A DNA stretch of 64,000 bases from JANNSX01 sp963741525 (GTDB taxonomy: Bacteria > Pseudomonadota > Alphaproteobacteria > Rhizobiales > Hyphomicrobiaceae). A program made the translations under genes and the position numbers. Below the pieces are notes generated by a model that worked only from the letters and a program-made list of their open reading frames with translations, made no database searches and was not told the DNA's origin. The stretch lies in contig CAVUIW010000022.1 in NCBI GenBank assembly GCA_963741525.1, forward strand, positions 62,001-126,000, read 5' to 3'. Shown one piece after another: positions 43,172 to 53,328 of the stretch (position 1 is its first letter; every line of letters starts with the position of its first letter).

Positions 43172-44395
43172 ATGACGATCGCTCGAGAGCTTGAGAAATT
43201 GCTGACGGAGCTCGCCCAATTCGGCAGCCGGGGCGGGAGCGGAATCGACCGGCCGGCATTTTCGCCCATCTACGAGGAGGCACTCAAATGGGTAGCCGGC
43301 GAGATGCTATCGATCGGCATGTCGGTGCGCCGGGACGCGGCCGGCAACCTCATTGGCCGGATGGGAGCCGCGCAGGCTCCGGCCGTCGTCATCGGCTCGC
43401 ACATCGACACTGTGCCGTCCGGTGGCCGTTTCGATGGGGCGCTCGGCGTCATGGCTGGTCTGGCGGCGGCGCGGCGGCTGGCGCCGCACCGAGACGAGTT
43501 CAAGCGCGCCCTGGAGGTTGTGTCCTTCGCCGACGAGGAGGGCACGTTCGGGCTGACCTTCGGCTCGCGGGCGATGGCGGGCTGCCTCAGTCAAAGCGAG
43601 ATCGAGGGCGCCGCCAATCGGGCGGGCCGCAAGCTCGTCGACGCGCTCGCGGAGTTGGGCCTCGATCCGGGCAAAGTGCTGTCGGCCGCACGTCCCCCCG
43701 GCGATTTCGAGGCCTATCTGGAGCTGCACATCGAGCAGGGCCCCGTGCTCGAGGGTAAGGGTATCGACATCGGCGCGGTCGAGGCGATCGCCGGTATCGA
43801 CACCGTCGAGGTGACGCTCACGGGCGAGGCCAACCACTCGGGCACGACGCCAGCCACCCAGCGCCGGGACGCCTTGCGCGCAGCCGCCGAGGCGATGGTC
43901 GCCTGTCACACCGCGCGACCGGTCAACGCCACGCTCAACTTCGGTGCACTGACCGTCAGGCCAGGCGCCACCAACATCGTACCGGCCGAGGTGACGCTCA
44001 CCCAGGAGATCCGTTCGAGCGATCATTCGGCGAACTCCCAGTTTCGCGAGCGATGTGGCACTCTGTTTAGCGAGGCTGCGGGGCGCAACGGCGTGACGAT
44101 GGCGATGCGCCCGGTCAGCACCGATGTCCCCGCCCGCATGGCGCCAGCGCTCGTGTCAGCCGTCGCACAGGCCGCCCAGCGCCTCGGCCACTCCGTTCAC
44201 CGCATGCCCTCGGGCGCCGGACACGACGCCCAGTACATGGCGGCCCTTTGTCCGGCGGTCATGATCTTCGTGCCTTCGGTGGGCGGCATCAGTCACAGCC
44301 CGCGCGAGCTGTCGACCTGGGAGAGTTGCGGCAAGGGCGCTGAGGTGCTGACGGCGGTGGCGGCCGAGCTGTTGGGCGTCACGCCGCCCGTTTGA
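43172..44395 (+). CDS. M20-family Zn-dependent amidohydrolase (allantoate/N-carbamoyl amino acid amidase type)
   Basis: 407 residues. Metal ligands fit GSHIDTVPSGGRFDGALGV, SFADEEGTFG, LELHIEQGPVLE, GAGHDAQYMA and GGISHSPRE, the full set of the hydantoinase/carbamoylase (ArgE/DapE-like) family. The enzymes hydrolyse N-carbamoyl-L-amino acids, beta-ureidopropionate or allantoate. It begins 22 bases after the tRNA. The NCS1 permease and dpaL at 32-36 kb fit a nitrogen-salvage theme but are not adjacent. Confidence 0.9.
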   Translation: MTIARELEKLLTELAQFGSRGGSGIDRPAFSPIYEEALKWVAGEMLSIGMSVRRDAAGNLIGRMGAAQAPAVVIGSHIDTVPSGGRFDGALGVMAGLAAARRLAPHRDEFKRALEVVSFADEEGTFGLTFGSRAMAGCLSQSEIEGAANRAGRKLVDALAELGLDPGKVLSAARPPGDFEAYLELHIEQGPVLEGKGIDIGAVEAIAGIDTVEVTLTGEANHSGTTPATQRRDALRAAAEAMVACHTARPVNATLNFGALTVRPGATNIVPAEVTLTQEIRSSDHSANSQFRERCGTLFSEAAGRNGVTMAMRPVSTDVPARMAPALVSAVAQAAQRLGHSVHRMPSGAGHDAQYMAALCPAVMIFVPSVGGISHSPRELSTWESCGKGAEVLTAVAAELLGVTPPV

Positions 44396-44504
44396 GTACG
44401 CATTTGCAAGGCTGCCTTGCCGGTACCGGCGGCCCTGGATGCGGCGGATTAGACTACAGATCACTTCGGCTATTCGAGTTTTCCCACAACGAGTCGCGCG
44501 CCGC

Positions 44505-45392
44505 ATGACCAACCAAGCCATCGCCGCGACAGTCGCCGAGGCACGGTCGCGCGGCATTCTCTACAACGTACTCGCCATGATCGCGTTCGCGGGCGCCAAT
44601 GGCTTTCTCAAAGTGGCATTGGACAGCTTTCCGGTCGTCATGACGATGATGCTCCGGCTCTGGGCCCTGTTGGCAATGGCCATCGCTATCGCGGCCTGGC
44701 GGGGCGTCTTGAGGACCTCTTTCGCCGCCCGCCGGCCGGTGCTCCAGTTTGCACGGGGCGGGTTTCTGGTCGCCGACCAGCTCGTCTTCTCAGTGACGTT
44801 GATGATCGTCGGCCTCGTCGAGGTGAGCGCGCTCTACGCGACGACGCCGCTCATGGCCATGGCGCTGGCGGTGCCGCTGCTGGGCGAGCGGATCGGCTGG
44901 CGGCATTGGCTCTCGGTTGCGATCGCGTTCGGCGGCGCCTTGTTGATCATCCGGCCGGGGAGTGGCGTGTTTCAGCCGTCCTCGCTCCTGGTTCTCGGCG
45001 GCGCGCTCATGTACGCGTTCTACGCGATCTCGACGCGGCTCGCGAGCCGCACCGACAGCCAGGAAACCAGCCTCATCTACACCTCGGTTGCCGGTGTGAT
45101 CGTGACGACGCCGTTCGGTCTCTGGTACTGGCAGGCACTGGATGCGGAGGCCTGGGCGTACTTCCTGATTTCGCTGGTGTTCAGCCTGGGCGCGCATATC
45201 TGCATCATCCGCGCCTATACCTTGACCCCGGCCAGCGTGCTGCAGCCGTTCAACTACATCGGCCTCGCCGCGAATGTTTTGATTGGTGTGCTGTTCTTCA
45301 GCGAGGCGCCCGACGCCCTGGTCTATGCGGGAACCGGCGCCATCGTGCTGGCGGGATTGTACATCGCCTGGCATGAGAATCGGCGAGCTTGA
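44505..45392 (+). CDS. EamA/DMT-family transporter
   Basis: 295 residues from the ATG at 44505, with ten predicted helices in two EamA units (GANGFLKVALDSFPVVMTM and YATTPLMAMALAVPLLGERI in the first, GAHICIIRAYTLTPASVLQPFNY in the second). Likely an exporter or importer of small metabolites, possibly products of the preceding amidohydrolase. It faces the YeeE gene convergently with an 18-base gap. Confidence 0.86.
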   Translation: MTNQAIAATVAEARSRGILYNVLAMIAFAGANGFLKVALDSFPVVMTMMLRLWALLAMAIAIAAWRGVLRTSFAARRPVLQFARGGFLVADQLVFSVTLMIVGLVEVSALYATTPLMAMALAVPLLGERIGWRHWLSVAIAFGGALLIIRPGSGVFQPSSLLVLGGALMYAFYAISTRLASRTDSQETSLIYTSVAGVIVTTPFGLWYWQALDAEAWAYFLISLVFSLGAHICIIRAYTLTPASVLQPFNYIGLAANVLIGVLFFSEAPDALVYAGTGAIVLAGLYIAWHENRRA

Positions 45393-45410
45393 TCTTGGAG
45401 AGCGATCACC

Positions 45411-46388
45411 TTACGGGACCGGCAATACCCGCCACTTGCCAAGGATCGCGAGCGCCGGTACCAGCACCGCGAACATCGCGGCGTATGCAACCATGCCACT
45501 GACGGCGAGCGAGGGCAGTGCCGAGAGCAGCATCACGTCGTTGCCGCCGGGTATGAGAGCCGCCGAGCATCCCATGATGACGCCGCCAAGGAGCGAGCGC
45601 AGCGGCTGTTGCCATCCTCGCGCCCGCACACGGAACCGCCCACTGAGCCAGGAAGCGGCAAAGCCGCCGGCGAACAGGGCCGCGGGTCCAACGAGCATCG
45701 GCGCCGGAAACTCGACGGCGCCGCCCGACAACGCCTCGGATACGCGCCTGACGAGTGCCGGCCAGGCCCAGCTGGCCGAGATCACGAAGGCGAGGCCACC
45801 GGCCGTGCCGGTGACGAGCATGGCCATGACGGGCCGCCATCGGCTCGCCCGAAGGAGCGAGGAGGGGCAGAGCCGGGCCCGGCCGATCCGGCCGGCTGTG
45901 GTGACCAGGGCAGCGAGTGCGATGATGGCGGCCGAGATGAGGGCGGCCATCGCCAACGCATTGGGCTCTGCCATGATCGCCGGCGCCGCCTCGCCCCGAT
46001 TGCTTGCGAGTTTCAAGGTCATGGAGAGATGGGCGCCAATGGCGATGCCCGGGATGGTCGCGAGAAAGCCAAGGCGCCCTTCCGAGATGCGCACGAATGT
46101 GCCAAGCGCACATGCGCCGTTGACCAGCACGCCGATGCCGTACACGGCCCCGCCGGTCGCCGCGGCCCAAGTGAAGCCGTAGTTCGGCGCGGTCTTGAAA
46201 GCCTCTGGATCGGACCAGACGAAGGGCGCTGTGACGGCCAAGGCGGCCGCGGCTCCGGCGATGAAAGAGGCAAGCCGGGTCGGATCGCGGCGCCGAACAA
46301 GCTGTTGCGCGGCGACAACCGAGCAGTTCGTGCCGCGGTGAACAGAAAAACCGGTGATAAAGGCGAGTAGAGCCAGCAAGGTGAGCAT
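45411..46388 (-). CDS. YeeE/YedE family membrane transporter
   Basis: 325 residues with about nine helices. HRGTNCSVVAAQQL, GVLVNGACALGTF and GGVIMGCSAALIPGGND are the three cysteine-containing motifs of the YeeE/TsuA family. Members take up thiosulfate; conserved Cys residues handle the sulfur ligand. No sulfur-metabolism genes sit beside it here. Confidence 0.88.
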   Translation of the reverse strand: MLTLLALLAFITGFSVHRGTNCSVVAAQQLVRRRDPTRLASFIAGAAAALAVTAPFVWSDPEAFKTAPNYGFTWAAATGGAVYGIGVLVNGACALGTFVRISEGRLGFLATIPGIAIGAHLSMTLKLASNRGEAAPAIMAEPNALAMAALISAAIIALAALVTTAGRIGRARLCPSSLLRASRWRPVMAMLVTGTAGGLAFVISASWAWPALVRRVSEALSGGAVEFPAPMLVGPAALFAGGFAASWLSGRFRVRARGWQQPLRSLLGGVIMGCSAALIPGGNDVMLLSALPSLAVSGMVAYAAMFAVLVPALAILGKWRVLPVP

Positions 46389-46456
46389 AAGTGCTCTATA
46401 GCCCGCCGCCTCGCAATCGCACAGATGCCCTTGCGGGTTTCGTTACTTCTTCGCTT

Positions 46457-46505
46457 TGAGCACGTTCCACGGCGAACCGGCGTCCGCTGCGCCTGAGTGC
46501 GCTCA
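46457..46505. repeat. REP-like hairpin overlapping the end of the TerB-domain gene
   Basis: GAGCACGTTCCACGGCGAACC followed by GCGCCTGAGTGCGCTC repeats the unit at 29.7 kb with a few changes. It ends inside the last codon of the neighbouring TerB-domain gene (stop 46503-46505). Confidence 0.6.
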
Positions 46506-47486
46506 GGCCCTTCCCGTCACCCGCGTGACCGGGCTCTCGTGCACTTCCCGGAGCGCCGCGATGGCGCGGTCGTAGGGAAGCTTGAGGGCTTGGGCGACGT
46601 CGGCGATCCGGTTCTGCTCGGCTTCCGCCGCATCGCTGTCGGCGATGAGAACGAGATAGGTCGCCTTCATGATCATGGCCTTGTTGGCCGGCGACATGCG
46701 GCCCTCGACGCGGCCGAGCTCGTCGTAGATCGAGGTGTCGCGATTGGCCATCATGATTGCCATCTCGCGGACCTTGGCGGCGGACAGCGGCATGCCGGTG
46801 ATTGCCTCGTAGGCGCGCGAGATCGTGGTGACCTCGCGCTCGTCGAGCCGGCCGTCGGCGGAGGCCATCGCCATCATGGAGCGCACCATATAGGTGTCGA
46901 GCTCGGCCGAGCGGTTGGGGCGAACGGCGGCGGTCCCAGTCGCATTGTCGTCGAAGGAGACGATGGCGCGCTGGATGATGCCGTAGAGGAAGAGGATCAG
47001 GCCGGCCAGCATGATGCCCCAGGTGATGACGACGACGATGTCGCCGTAGAGATAGGGGTCGAGCAGCAGCATGCCGAGGAAGCCGGCGAGGAAGATCGCG
47101 ATGCCCGCCAGCAGCTTGCCGAGGCCGAGGCCCGGCTTGCCGGCGCTGGCGGTTTCCTTCACCTGCGCGGCGTGGGCGCGGGCCGCGAACAGCACGTCCT
47201 TGACATAGGTGTTGGCGTCGAAGGGCTTTTGAGCGCCGCCGGATACGGCGGGCACAACGCCCGGGGCGTTGCCAGGTCCAGCCATCGCAGGCTCGCCACT
47301 GTAGGCCGCGACGAATTGCTGGATCAAGCCGAACAGGAAGATGCCGACGCCGATAATCATGATGATCCAGGAGATCACCGTGACGACATCGCCATAGACA
47401 TAAGGGTCGAGCAGCAACAGCGCGACCGCGCCCACAAAAAAGATCGCAATGCCGATCAGAATGCGCCCGAGACCCGTTCCCAACAT
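46503..47486 (-). CDS. TerB-domain protein with duplicated two-helix membrane module
   Basis: 327 residues from the ATG at 47486 (GAGGAAG upstream). Residues 5-57 and 121-173 are near-identical membrane modules: GLGRILIGIAIFF...LLLDPYVYGD and GLGKLLAGIAIFL...LLLDPYLYGD, each with two hydrophobic helices. A TerB-like domain follows at about 190-315 (MAMASADGRLDEREVTTI, acidic ligands for metal). This domain occurs in tellurite-stress proteins but function is open. The extra upstream in-frame residues overlap an unrelated region and are not used. Confidence 0.83.
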   Translation of the reverse strand: MLGTGLGRILIGIAIFFVGAVALLLLDPYVYGDVVTVISWIIMIIGVGIFLFGLIQQFVAAYSGEPAMAGPGNAPGVVPAVSGGAQKPFDANTYVKDVLFAARAHAAQVKETASAGKPGLGLGKLLAGIAIFLAGFLGMLLLDPYLYGDIVVVITWGIMLAGLILFLYGIIQRAIVSFDDNATGTAAVRPNRSAELDTYMVRSMMAMASADGRLDEREVTTISRAYEAITGMPLSAAKVREMAIMMANRDTSIYDELGRVEGRMSPANKAMIMKATYLVLIADSDAAEAEQNRIADVAQALKLPYDRAIAALREVHESPVTRVTGRA

Positions 47487-47610
47487 CACCACTTCCTCAA
47501 CCGCCGGATCGCGGCCCTCATTCTCGCGACCCCGGCCCCAGTTCGGGCTACAATCCAAAGAAGCCGGGAAAAAGGCAAGCGGCAACTTCGGTTTAAGTCT
47601 CGCTGACGAA

Positions 47611-49561
47611 TTAGGCTCCGTCTATGCTTAATGCTAATCCGGGAATGGAACTAGCGCCTTCTGGAACCGTGAGGCGCGCGCCCTTGAAGGCATTTCCGAT
47701 CGGCTCGGCCCGGCCGCCGAGATGCGTCGCAAGGAACGCTTCGGCGATGGCATAGAACGAAATGCGGTTCTCCGGCACCGCAAAGCCATGACCTTCCTCG
47801 GGATATAGCACATAGGCGACCGGCAAGCCCTTGGCGCGCATGGCCTCGACGATCTGATCGGCTTCCGCCTGTTTGACGCGCGGATCGTTGGCGCCTTGGG
47901 CGATGAGCAGCGGGCGAACGATTTTGTCGGCGCGATGGAGCGGCGAGCGATCGCGCAAGAGCTTGCGGCCCTCTTCGGTCCTCGGATCGCCGACGGCCCG
48001 CGCCAGCGTCTCGAAGAAGGCGGCCCAATAGGGCGGCACGGTTGCAAGCAGCGTCTCGAGATTGGACGGTCCGACGATGTCGACGCCGCAGGCGAACACC
48101 TCCGGCGTGAACGTCAAGGCCGCGAGCGTCGCATAGCCGCCGTAGGAGCCGCCGAGAATGGCGACCTTGTCCTTTTCGGCGATGCCCTGGCGGACCGCCC
48201 ACTCCACGGCATCGATGAGATCGTCGTGCATCTTGCCGGCCCACTCACCATCGCCAGCGGTGATGAAGGATTTGCCGAAACCGGTCGAGGCGCGGAAATT
48301 GACGGAGAGCACGGCATAGCCGCGATCGGCGAGCCATTGGTGCTCGGGATCATAGGTATAGGTATCCTGCGACCAGGGTCCGCCATGCACGTTGAGCACC
48401 ATGGGGAGCGGTTGCTTGGGCCGGTCTGCGTCGATGTGCGCAGGCAAGGTCAGGTAGGAGACGAGCTCGAGCCCGTCGCGGGAGGGGATGACCACAGGAT
48501 GCATCTTGGAGAGCCGCTCACCGGCAAGCTCCGGCCGGCTGTCGAAGAGAAAGTCGATACGGCCTCTCTTGCGATCGTAAAGATGATACTGTCCCGGCCG
48601 TTCCGGTTTCGTCGCGGTCAAGATCCAGAGATCGTCGGCCCGGGTGCGATTGACGATGTCGAATTCCGGGTCGAAGTCGCGCTTCAAGGTTTCGAAGGTC
48701 GTTGTCATCGCGGGCGTCAGCGCGTGCCAGTCTCCAGTGAGATAGTGGGTGCTGTAGGCCTCTGCTTCGTAGGTTACGGGTTGGGTCAGGAGCTGACCGA
48801 TGTCGACCTTGTCGTGCTCGGCGAGGAGCGTCTGTTTGCCGCTCGCCCAGTCGATCGCATAGACCGCTGTTTTGTCGCGGCCGAGCGAACTCGAGAGGTA
48901 GAGCGTTTTTCCGTCGGCCGTGAAGCCTTCCGTGCCTGTCGTCAGGCTGTCGGCATGGGGCACCCGCAGCCAGGCGTCCGGCTTGCCGCCGTCGAGACGA
49001 TAGATGGTGCGCCCGCCGTCCGGCTCGGGTTTTTCCAGGAGGCGAAGCCCAAGGTCGCGGTCGAGCGTCATGCCCCCGTATCCTCCGGCATTCTCGAAAG
49101 CGAGGGTTCGCGTGGCGGTTGCGATATCGACGACGATAGAGATCGTGCCAAGCCGCATCGCGGTCGTTCATGCCGATAGCGAAGATGCCGGGCCGGTTCC
49201 AGGATTGACCCATCCAGCGCGCATTGACGTTGGCATAGGGTGTCAGATCGCGCGTCTCGCCGCCGCCGGCCGGTGTCACATGGATGTGCCAGTTCTCGTC
49301 GCCGTCCTTGTCCTGCATGTAGAGCAGGTGCGAGGAATCGAGCGACCAGCCATAGAAGCGGATGCCGCGCTTGGTGTCCGAAGTTACGGGCTTGGCGCCC
49401 GCGGGTTCGGCGCGCGGCGCCACCCAGATGTTCATGACGCCGTTGACAGGCGCGAGCCAGGAGAGGAAGCGCCCGTCGGGCGACAGGCGCACCATGGCGC
49501 GTGCGGGATTACCGAAGAGTTTGCTGCGCGGAATGGGGGCGCGCGCGGCGGAGGTGCTCAT
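47611..49561 (-). pseudogene. Prolyl oligopeptidase family (S9) peptidase, frame broken by one indel
   Basis: Starts at ATG 49561 (AAGGAG eight bases upstream) with a beta-propeller N-terminus (VRLSPDGRFLSWLAPVNG, DTKRGIRFYGWSLDSSHLLY). An extra base in 49131-49137 breaks the frame; the second part continues to the alpha/beta-hydrolase domain with VLNVHGGPWSQD, GGSYGGYATLAAL (catalytic Ser), RPLLIAQGANDPRV (Asp) and EEGHGFAVPE (His). About 650 residues when corrected. It resembles dipeptidyl/acylaminoacyl peptidases. Most likely a functional gene hit by a sequence error. Confidence 0.85.
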
Positions 49562-49652
49562 GGGCGATCTCCTTGCTCGGGCCGTGCCGCATTGTGTCGA
49601 GGCAGCCGACCGGGTTAATGCTTCGAGCCACCTCAAACCGCAATCAGGCCCG

Positions 49653-50690
49653 ATGCGCAAGCTCCGTGTGCTTCTGCTCGCCGACGACAAGCCCGGCCAT
49701 TATCATTTGGCCGAGGGCGTCATTGCGGCATTGGCGCGGCGGCGGCACGTCGAGGTAACGCGCATCGAGGTTCGGCGGCATCGCGTGTTTCCGAACCGGA
49801 TGCTGGCGGAGGCCATGTCATCGAGTTTGATGTCGCCCCCTACCGTGTTGCGTCTCGCCTATGGAATCCGTTCGGACAGCCTCGGCGCCGCCGATCTCAT
49901 TGTCTCCGCCGGTGGCGACACGATAGTGCCGAATGCGGCACTGGCGAAGGTGCTAGGGGCGAGGAATATTTTCTGCGGGTCGCTCAGGCGGTTGTCGATG
50001 GAGCATTTCAGCCTGATCGTCTCTTCCTACGAGAGCCATCGGGCGATGCCGCGCCATCTGGTGACGCTGAAGCCAAATGCCATCGATCCGGATGCTCTGG
50101 AGCGGCGGCGGGAACGGCCGGTACAACTGAAGAATGGCTATCCGCTGCTCGCCGGCCTCCTCGTTGGCGGAGACTCCGGTCTGTTCAAATTTCGGGACGC
50201 CGAGTGGGCGAAGCTCCGCGATTTCCTGGATGCAACACACCGGACTGGTCGGACACGCTGGATCATCTCGACCTCGCGACGGACCTCCGCGCCGGTCGCT
50301 GATGCGTTCGCGGAGCTGGTGAAATCGAACTCGTCGATCGACGAGCTGATCGACTATCGCACGGCCGGCCCGGGCTCGCTTGGCCGCCTCTTCCGGCGCG
50401 CGGATGCGATCTTGGCCACCGAGGATTCCTCGACCATGATCTCGGAGGCCGTTTCACAGCGGCTTCCGGTCATCGGGGTCTCGCCGGCAACACACAGCTT
50501 CAAGAAGGACGAGGCGGAGTACCGCGCGCTCATGCTTGCCAGTGATTGGTGCCGGTTCGTGCCCATCGCCGAGTTAACGCCAGAGCGTTTCAAGGCGGCG
50601 CTCGCGGAGATCAAGCCGATGGGCGACAATCACCTCGACCGTTTGGCGGACGCACTCGCTGAACGGTTGCCTGAGCTATTATCGGGCTGA
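49653..50690 (+). CDS. ELM1/GtrOC1 family (mitochondrial fission ELM1-like) protein
   Basis: 345 residues from the ATG at 49653. RKLRVLLLADDKPGHYHLAEG and ADLIVSAGGDTIVPNAALAK followed by GDSGLFKF and AILATEDSSTMISEAVSQRLP form a glycosyltransferase-like two-domain fold found in DUF1022/ELM1 proteins of proteobacteria and plants. A role in envelope sugar transfer is plausible but unproven. It starts 91 bases past the divergent S9 peptidase start. Confidence 0.85.
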   Translation: MRKLRVLLLADDKPGHYHLAEGVIAALARRRHVEVTRIEVRRHRVFPNRMLAEAMSSSLMSPPTVLRLAYGIRSDSLGAADLIVSAGGDTIVPNAALAKVLGARNIFCGSLRRLSMEHFSLIVSSYESHRAMPRHLVTLKPNAIDPDALERRRERPVQLKNGYPLLAGLLVGGDSGLFKFRDAEWAKLRDFLDATHRTGRTRWIISTSRRTSAPVADAFAELVKSNSSIDELIDYRTAGPGSLGRLFRRADAILATEDSSTMISEAVSQRLPVIGVSPATHSFKKDEAEYRALMLASDWCRFVPIAELTPERFKAALAEIKPMGDNHLDRLADALAERLPELLSG

Positions 50691-50697
50691 GTTTTCG

Positions 50698-52250
50698 TCA
50701 ACTGTAGAGCTTGGCGTAGCTCTCCCGCAGCTTCGCCTTCTGCACCTTGCCCATGGCGTTGCGCGGCAGGTCGTCGAGGAAGAGCACGCGTTTGGGCAGC
50801 TTGAATTTGGCGAGGCGGGGGGCGAGTGCGGCGATAATGGCCAGCCTCGTCGATGGTGGCGTCCGCCGCTCGCACAACCACCGCCGTCACCGCCTCGCCG
50901 AAGTCGCCATGAGGCAGGCCGATGACGGCTGTCTCGACAACTCCGGGGAGCGCGTCGATCTCGGCCTCGACCTCCTTCGGATAGACATTGAGGCCGCCGG
51001 TGATGACGAGATCCTTGCCGCGGCCGGCGATCGAGACATAGCCATTATGCGTCGATCATTCCGAGATCGCCGGTGATGAAGAAGCCGTCTGGACGGAAGC
51101 TCTCGGCGGTTTTCTCCGGATTGCGCCAATAGCCCTTGCACACATTGGGACCCCGAAGCTCGATCATGCCGATCTCGCCTTGCGGCAGCGCTGTCCCCGT
51201 CGCCGGATCGGCGATGCGCAGATCGGCATCCTCGAGCGGCAAACCGACCGTCCCGGCGATCCGTCTGCCGTTGTAAGGGTTGGACGTGTTCATACTCGTT
51301 TCCGTCATACCGTAGCGCTCGAGAATGGCATGGCCGGTCCGTTCCTCGAAGGCGCGATGGGTCTCGGCGAGGAGAGGTGCGGAGCCTGAGATGAACAGGC
51401 GCATATGGGCGGTCGCTTCGCGCGTGAGCCCCGGATGATCGAGGAGGCGCGTATAGAATGTCGGCACCCCCATGAGAGAGGTGGCGCGCGGCATGAGGCG
51501 AAGGACGTCATCGGCATCGAACTTGGAAAGCCAAAGCATGCGCCCGCCAGCGAGCGTCAGCGTGTTCGTCGCCGTGAAGAGACCGTGCGTGTGATAGACG
51601 GGCAGCGCGTGGATCAGCACGTCGTCGCGCGTGTATCGCCAGGTTTCGGCAAGCGTCAGCGCGTTCGAGGCGAGGTTGCCGTGCGTCAGCATCGCGCCCT
51701 TGGAGCGGCCGGTGGTGCCGGAGGTGTAGAGGATGGCGGCGAGGTCATCCCAGGCGAGAGCTGGAGACCGCAATTCGTCAGAGTCGATCGAAGCGCGCTC
51801 CATCAGCGTGCCATCCCCTGACTGCCCAAGTGTCAGTGTTACCGTGGCGCCAAGGCGCTGGGCGAGTGGGGTCGTCGCGGCCTCAGCTTCGGGCCGCGTG
51901 ATGACGGCGGAAGGCTCGGCATCGGCGATATAATATTCGAGTTCGGCGAGCGTGTAGGCGGTGTTCAGCGGCAGGTAGATGGCGCCGAGGCGAGCGGTCG
52001 CGAAGAAGAGGAGCACGGCCTCCGGGCACTTCTCGACTTGGACGGCTACCCGGTCGCCGGCCCTGACGCCCGACGCTTTCAGCGCGTTGGCCAGCCGCCC
52101 CGCCAGCCTCCAGGCTTCATCATATGTGAAGCTCCGGCCGCCGGGTTCCTCGATGTAGAGATCGTCCAGGCCCCGCATGCGCTCTTCGAGCAGCGCCGCG
52201 AGATTTCCGATGCCTCGATCGGTGAGGCGGTTCAGCGCGGTGCTCAGCAT
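50698..52250 (-). pseudogene. matB: Malonyl-CoA synthetase (MatB type), frame broken by two indels
   Basis: ATG at 52250. AMP-binding motifs YTSGTTGRSKGAMLTHGN, LERYGMTETSMNTSNPYNGRR and FITGDLGMID match MatB, which activates malonate with ATP and CoA. One extra base near 51050 and another near 50839-50843 break the frame; the corrected C-terminus reads GRGKDLVITGGLNVYPKEVE, DLPRNAMGKVQKAKLRESYAKLYS and stops at 50698. No malonyl-CoA decarboxylase or malonate transporter is adjacent. Upstream stop of trpD is 7 bases from the start. Confidence 0.83.
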
Positions 52251-52257
52251 CTGGGTA

Positions 52258-53298
52258 CTATCCGTTCGAGATCGCGACTACCTTGGCGAGCGTCTGCATG
52301 GCCCGTCCGTCATCGAGCGCCTTGAGGGCTTTCGCCGCGCCGTCGGCCAGCGTCGAAACCTTCTCGGCGATGACGAGGGCGGCCGCCGCATTGAGCGCCA
52401 CGGCGTTGCGGAAGGCGAGCACGCCCGCCGACTGGTCGCCCGACAGAATGGCCTTGATCTTTGCCGTGTTCTCCTCGGGGCTGCCGCCGAGGATCTGGCC
52501 GAAAGGATGCTCTGGCAAGCCGGCGTCCTCCGGCTTCACCGAGAACTGCTCGATCTTGCCATTGGCAAGGGCAACGACATAGGTCGGTCCAGAGATTGAA
52601 ATCTCATCCGTGCCGTCCATGCCATGGACGAGCCAGGCGCGCTCGGTGCCCAGCGTCTTCAAGGTCTCAGCCATGGGCCGCAGCAGCGCGCGCGTGAACG
52701 TGCCGGTCAGCTGGCGCTTGACGCCAGCCGGGTTCGTCATGGGCCCCAGAATGTTGAACACCGTCCGCGTGCCAAGCTCGATGCGGGCGGGCATGACGAA
52801 TTTCATGGCCGCGTGGTGGTTGGGTGCATGCATGTAGCCGATGCCGGCCTCAGTGATGCAGCGCTCGATGGTTTCAACGGGAATGTTGACGTTGACGCCC
52901 AGCGTCGCCAGCACGTCGGCCGCGCCTGATCGCGACGACTGCGCCTTGTTACCGTGCTTGGCGACGGGCACGCCGAGGCTGGCGACGAGGAGGGCGGTCG
53001 CGGTCGAGATGTTGAGCGTGCCGCGCCCGTCGCCGCCGGTACCAACGATGTCCATGGCGCCTTCCGGCGCTCTCACCTTCTTCGCCTTCGCCCGCATGAC
53101 GATGGCCGCGCCCGCGATCTCCTCGAGGCTTTCGCCGCGATGGCGGAGCACCATCAGGAAGCCGCCGATCTGCGCCGGCGTCGCCTTGCCCGACATCAGG
53201 ATATCGAAGGCTTCCTCGGCCTCGTGCTGCATGAGCGCGGAATCGAGTGCGCGGGAGATATAGGGTTTGAGGAGCGAGGGATCGGTATCGGTGGTCAT
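52258..53298 (-). CDS. trpD: Anthranilate phosphoribosyltransferase
   Basis: 346 residues. VGTGGDGRGTLNISTATALL (phosphoribosyl-binding GTGGD), KHGNKAQSSRSGAADVLATLGVN and PARIELGTRTVFNILGPMTNPA are hallmark TrpD segments. It joins anthranilate with PRPP in tryptophan synthesis. Follows trpG by 30 bases on the same strand; trpC is not next, since a malonyl-CoA synthetase gene begins right after. Confidence 0.96.
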   Translation of the reverse strand: MTTDTDPSLLKPYISRALDSALMQHEAEEAFDILMSGKATPAQIGGFLMVLRHRGESLEEIAGAAIVMRAKAKKVRAPEGAMDIVGTGGDGRGTLNISTATALLVASLGVPVAKHGNKAQSSRSGAADVLATLGVNVNIPVETIERCITEAGIGYMHAPNHHAAMKFVMPARIELGTRTVFNILGPMTNPAGVKRQLTGTFTRALLRPMAETLKTLGTERAWLVHGMDGTDEISISGPTYVVALANGKIEQFSVKPEDAGLPEHPFGQILGGSPEENTAKIKAILSGDQSAGVLAFRNAVALNAAAALVIAEKVSTLADGAAKALKALDDGRAMQTLAKVVAISNG

Positions 53299-53328
53299 CG
53301 GCTACTCGTTTGCGATGTGAAGGTGGGT

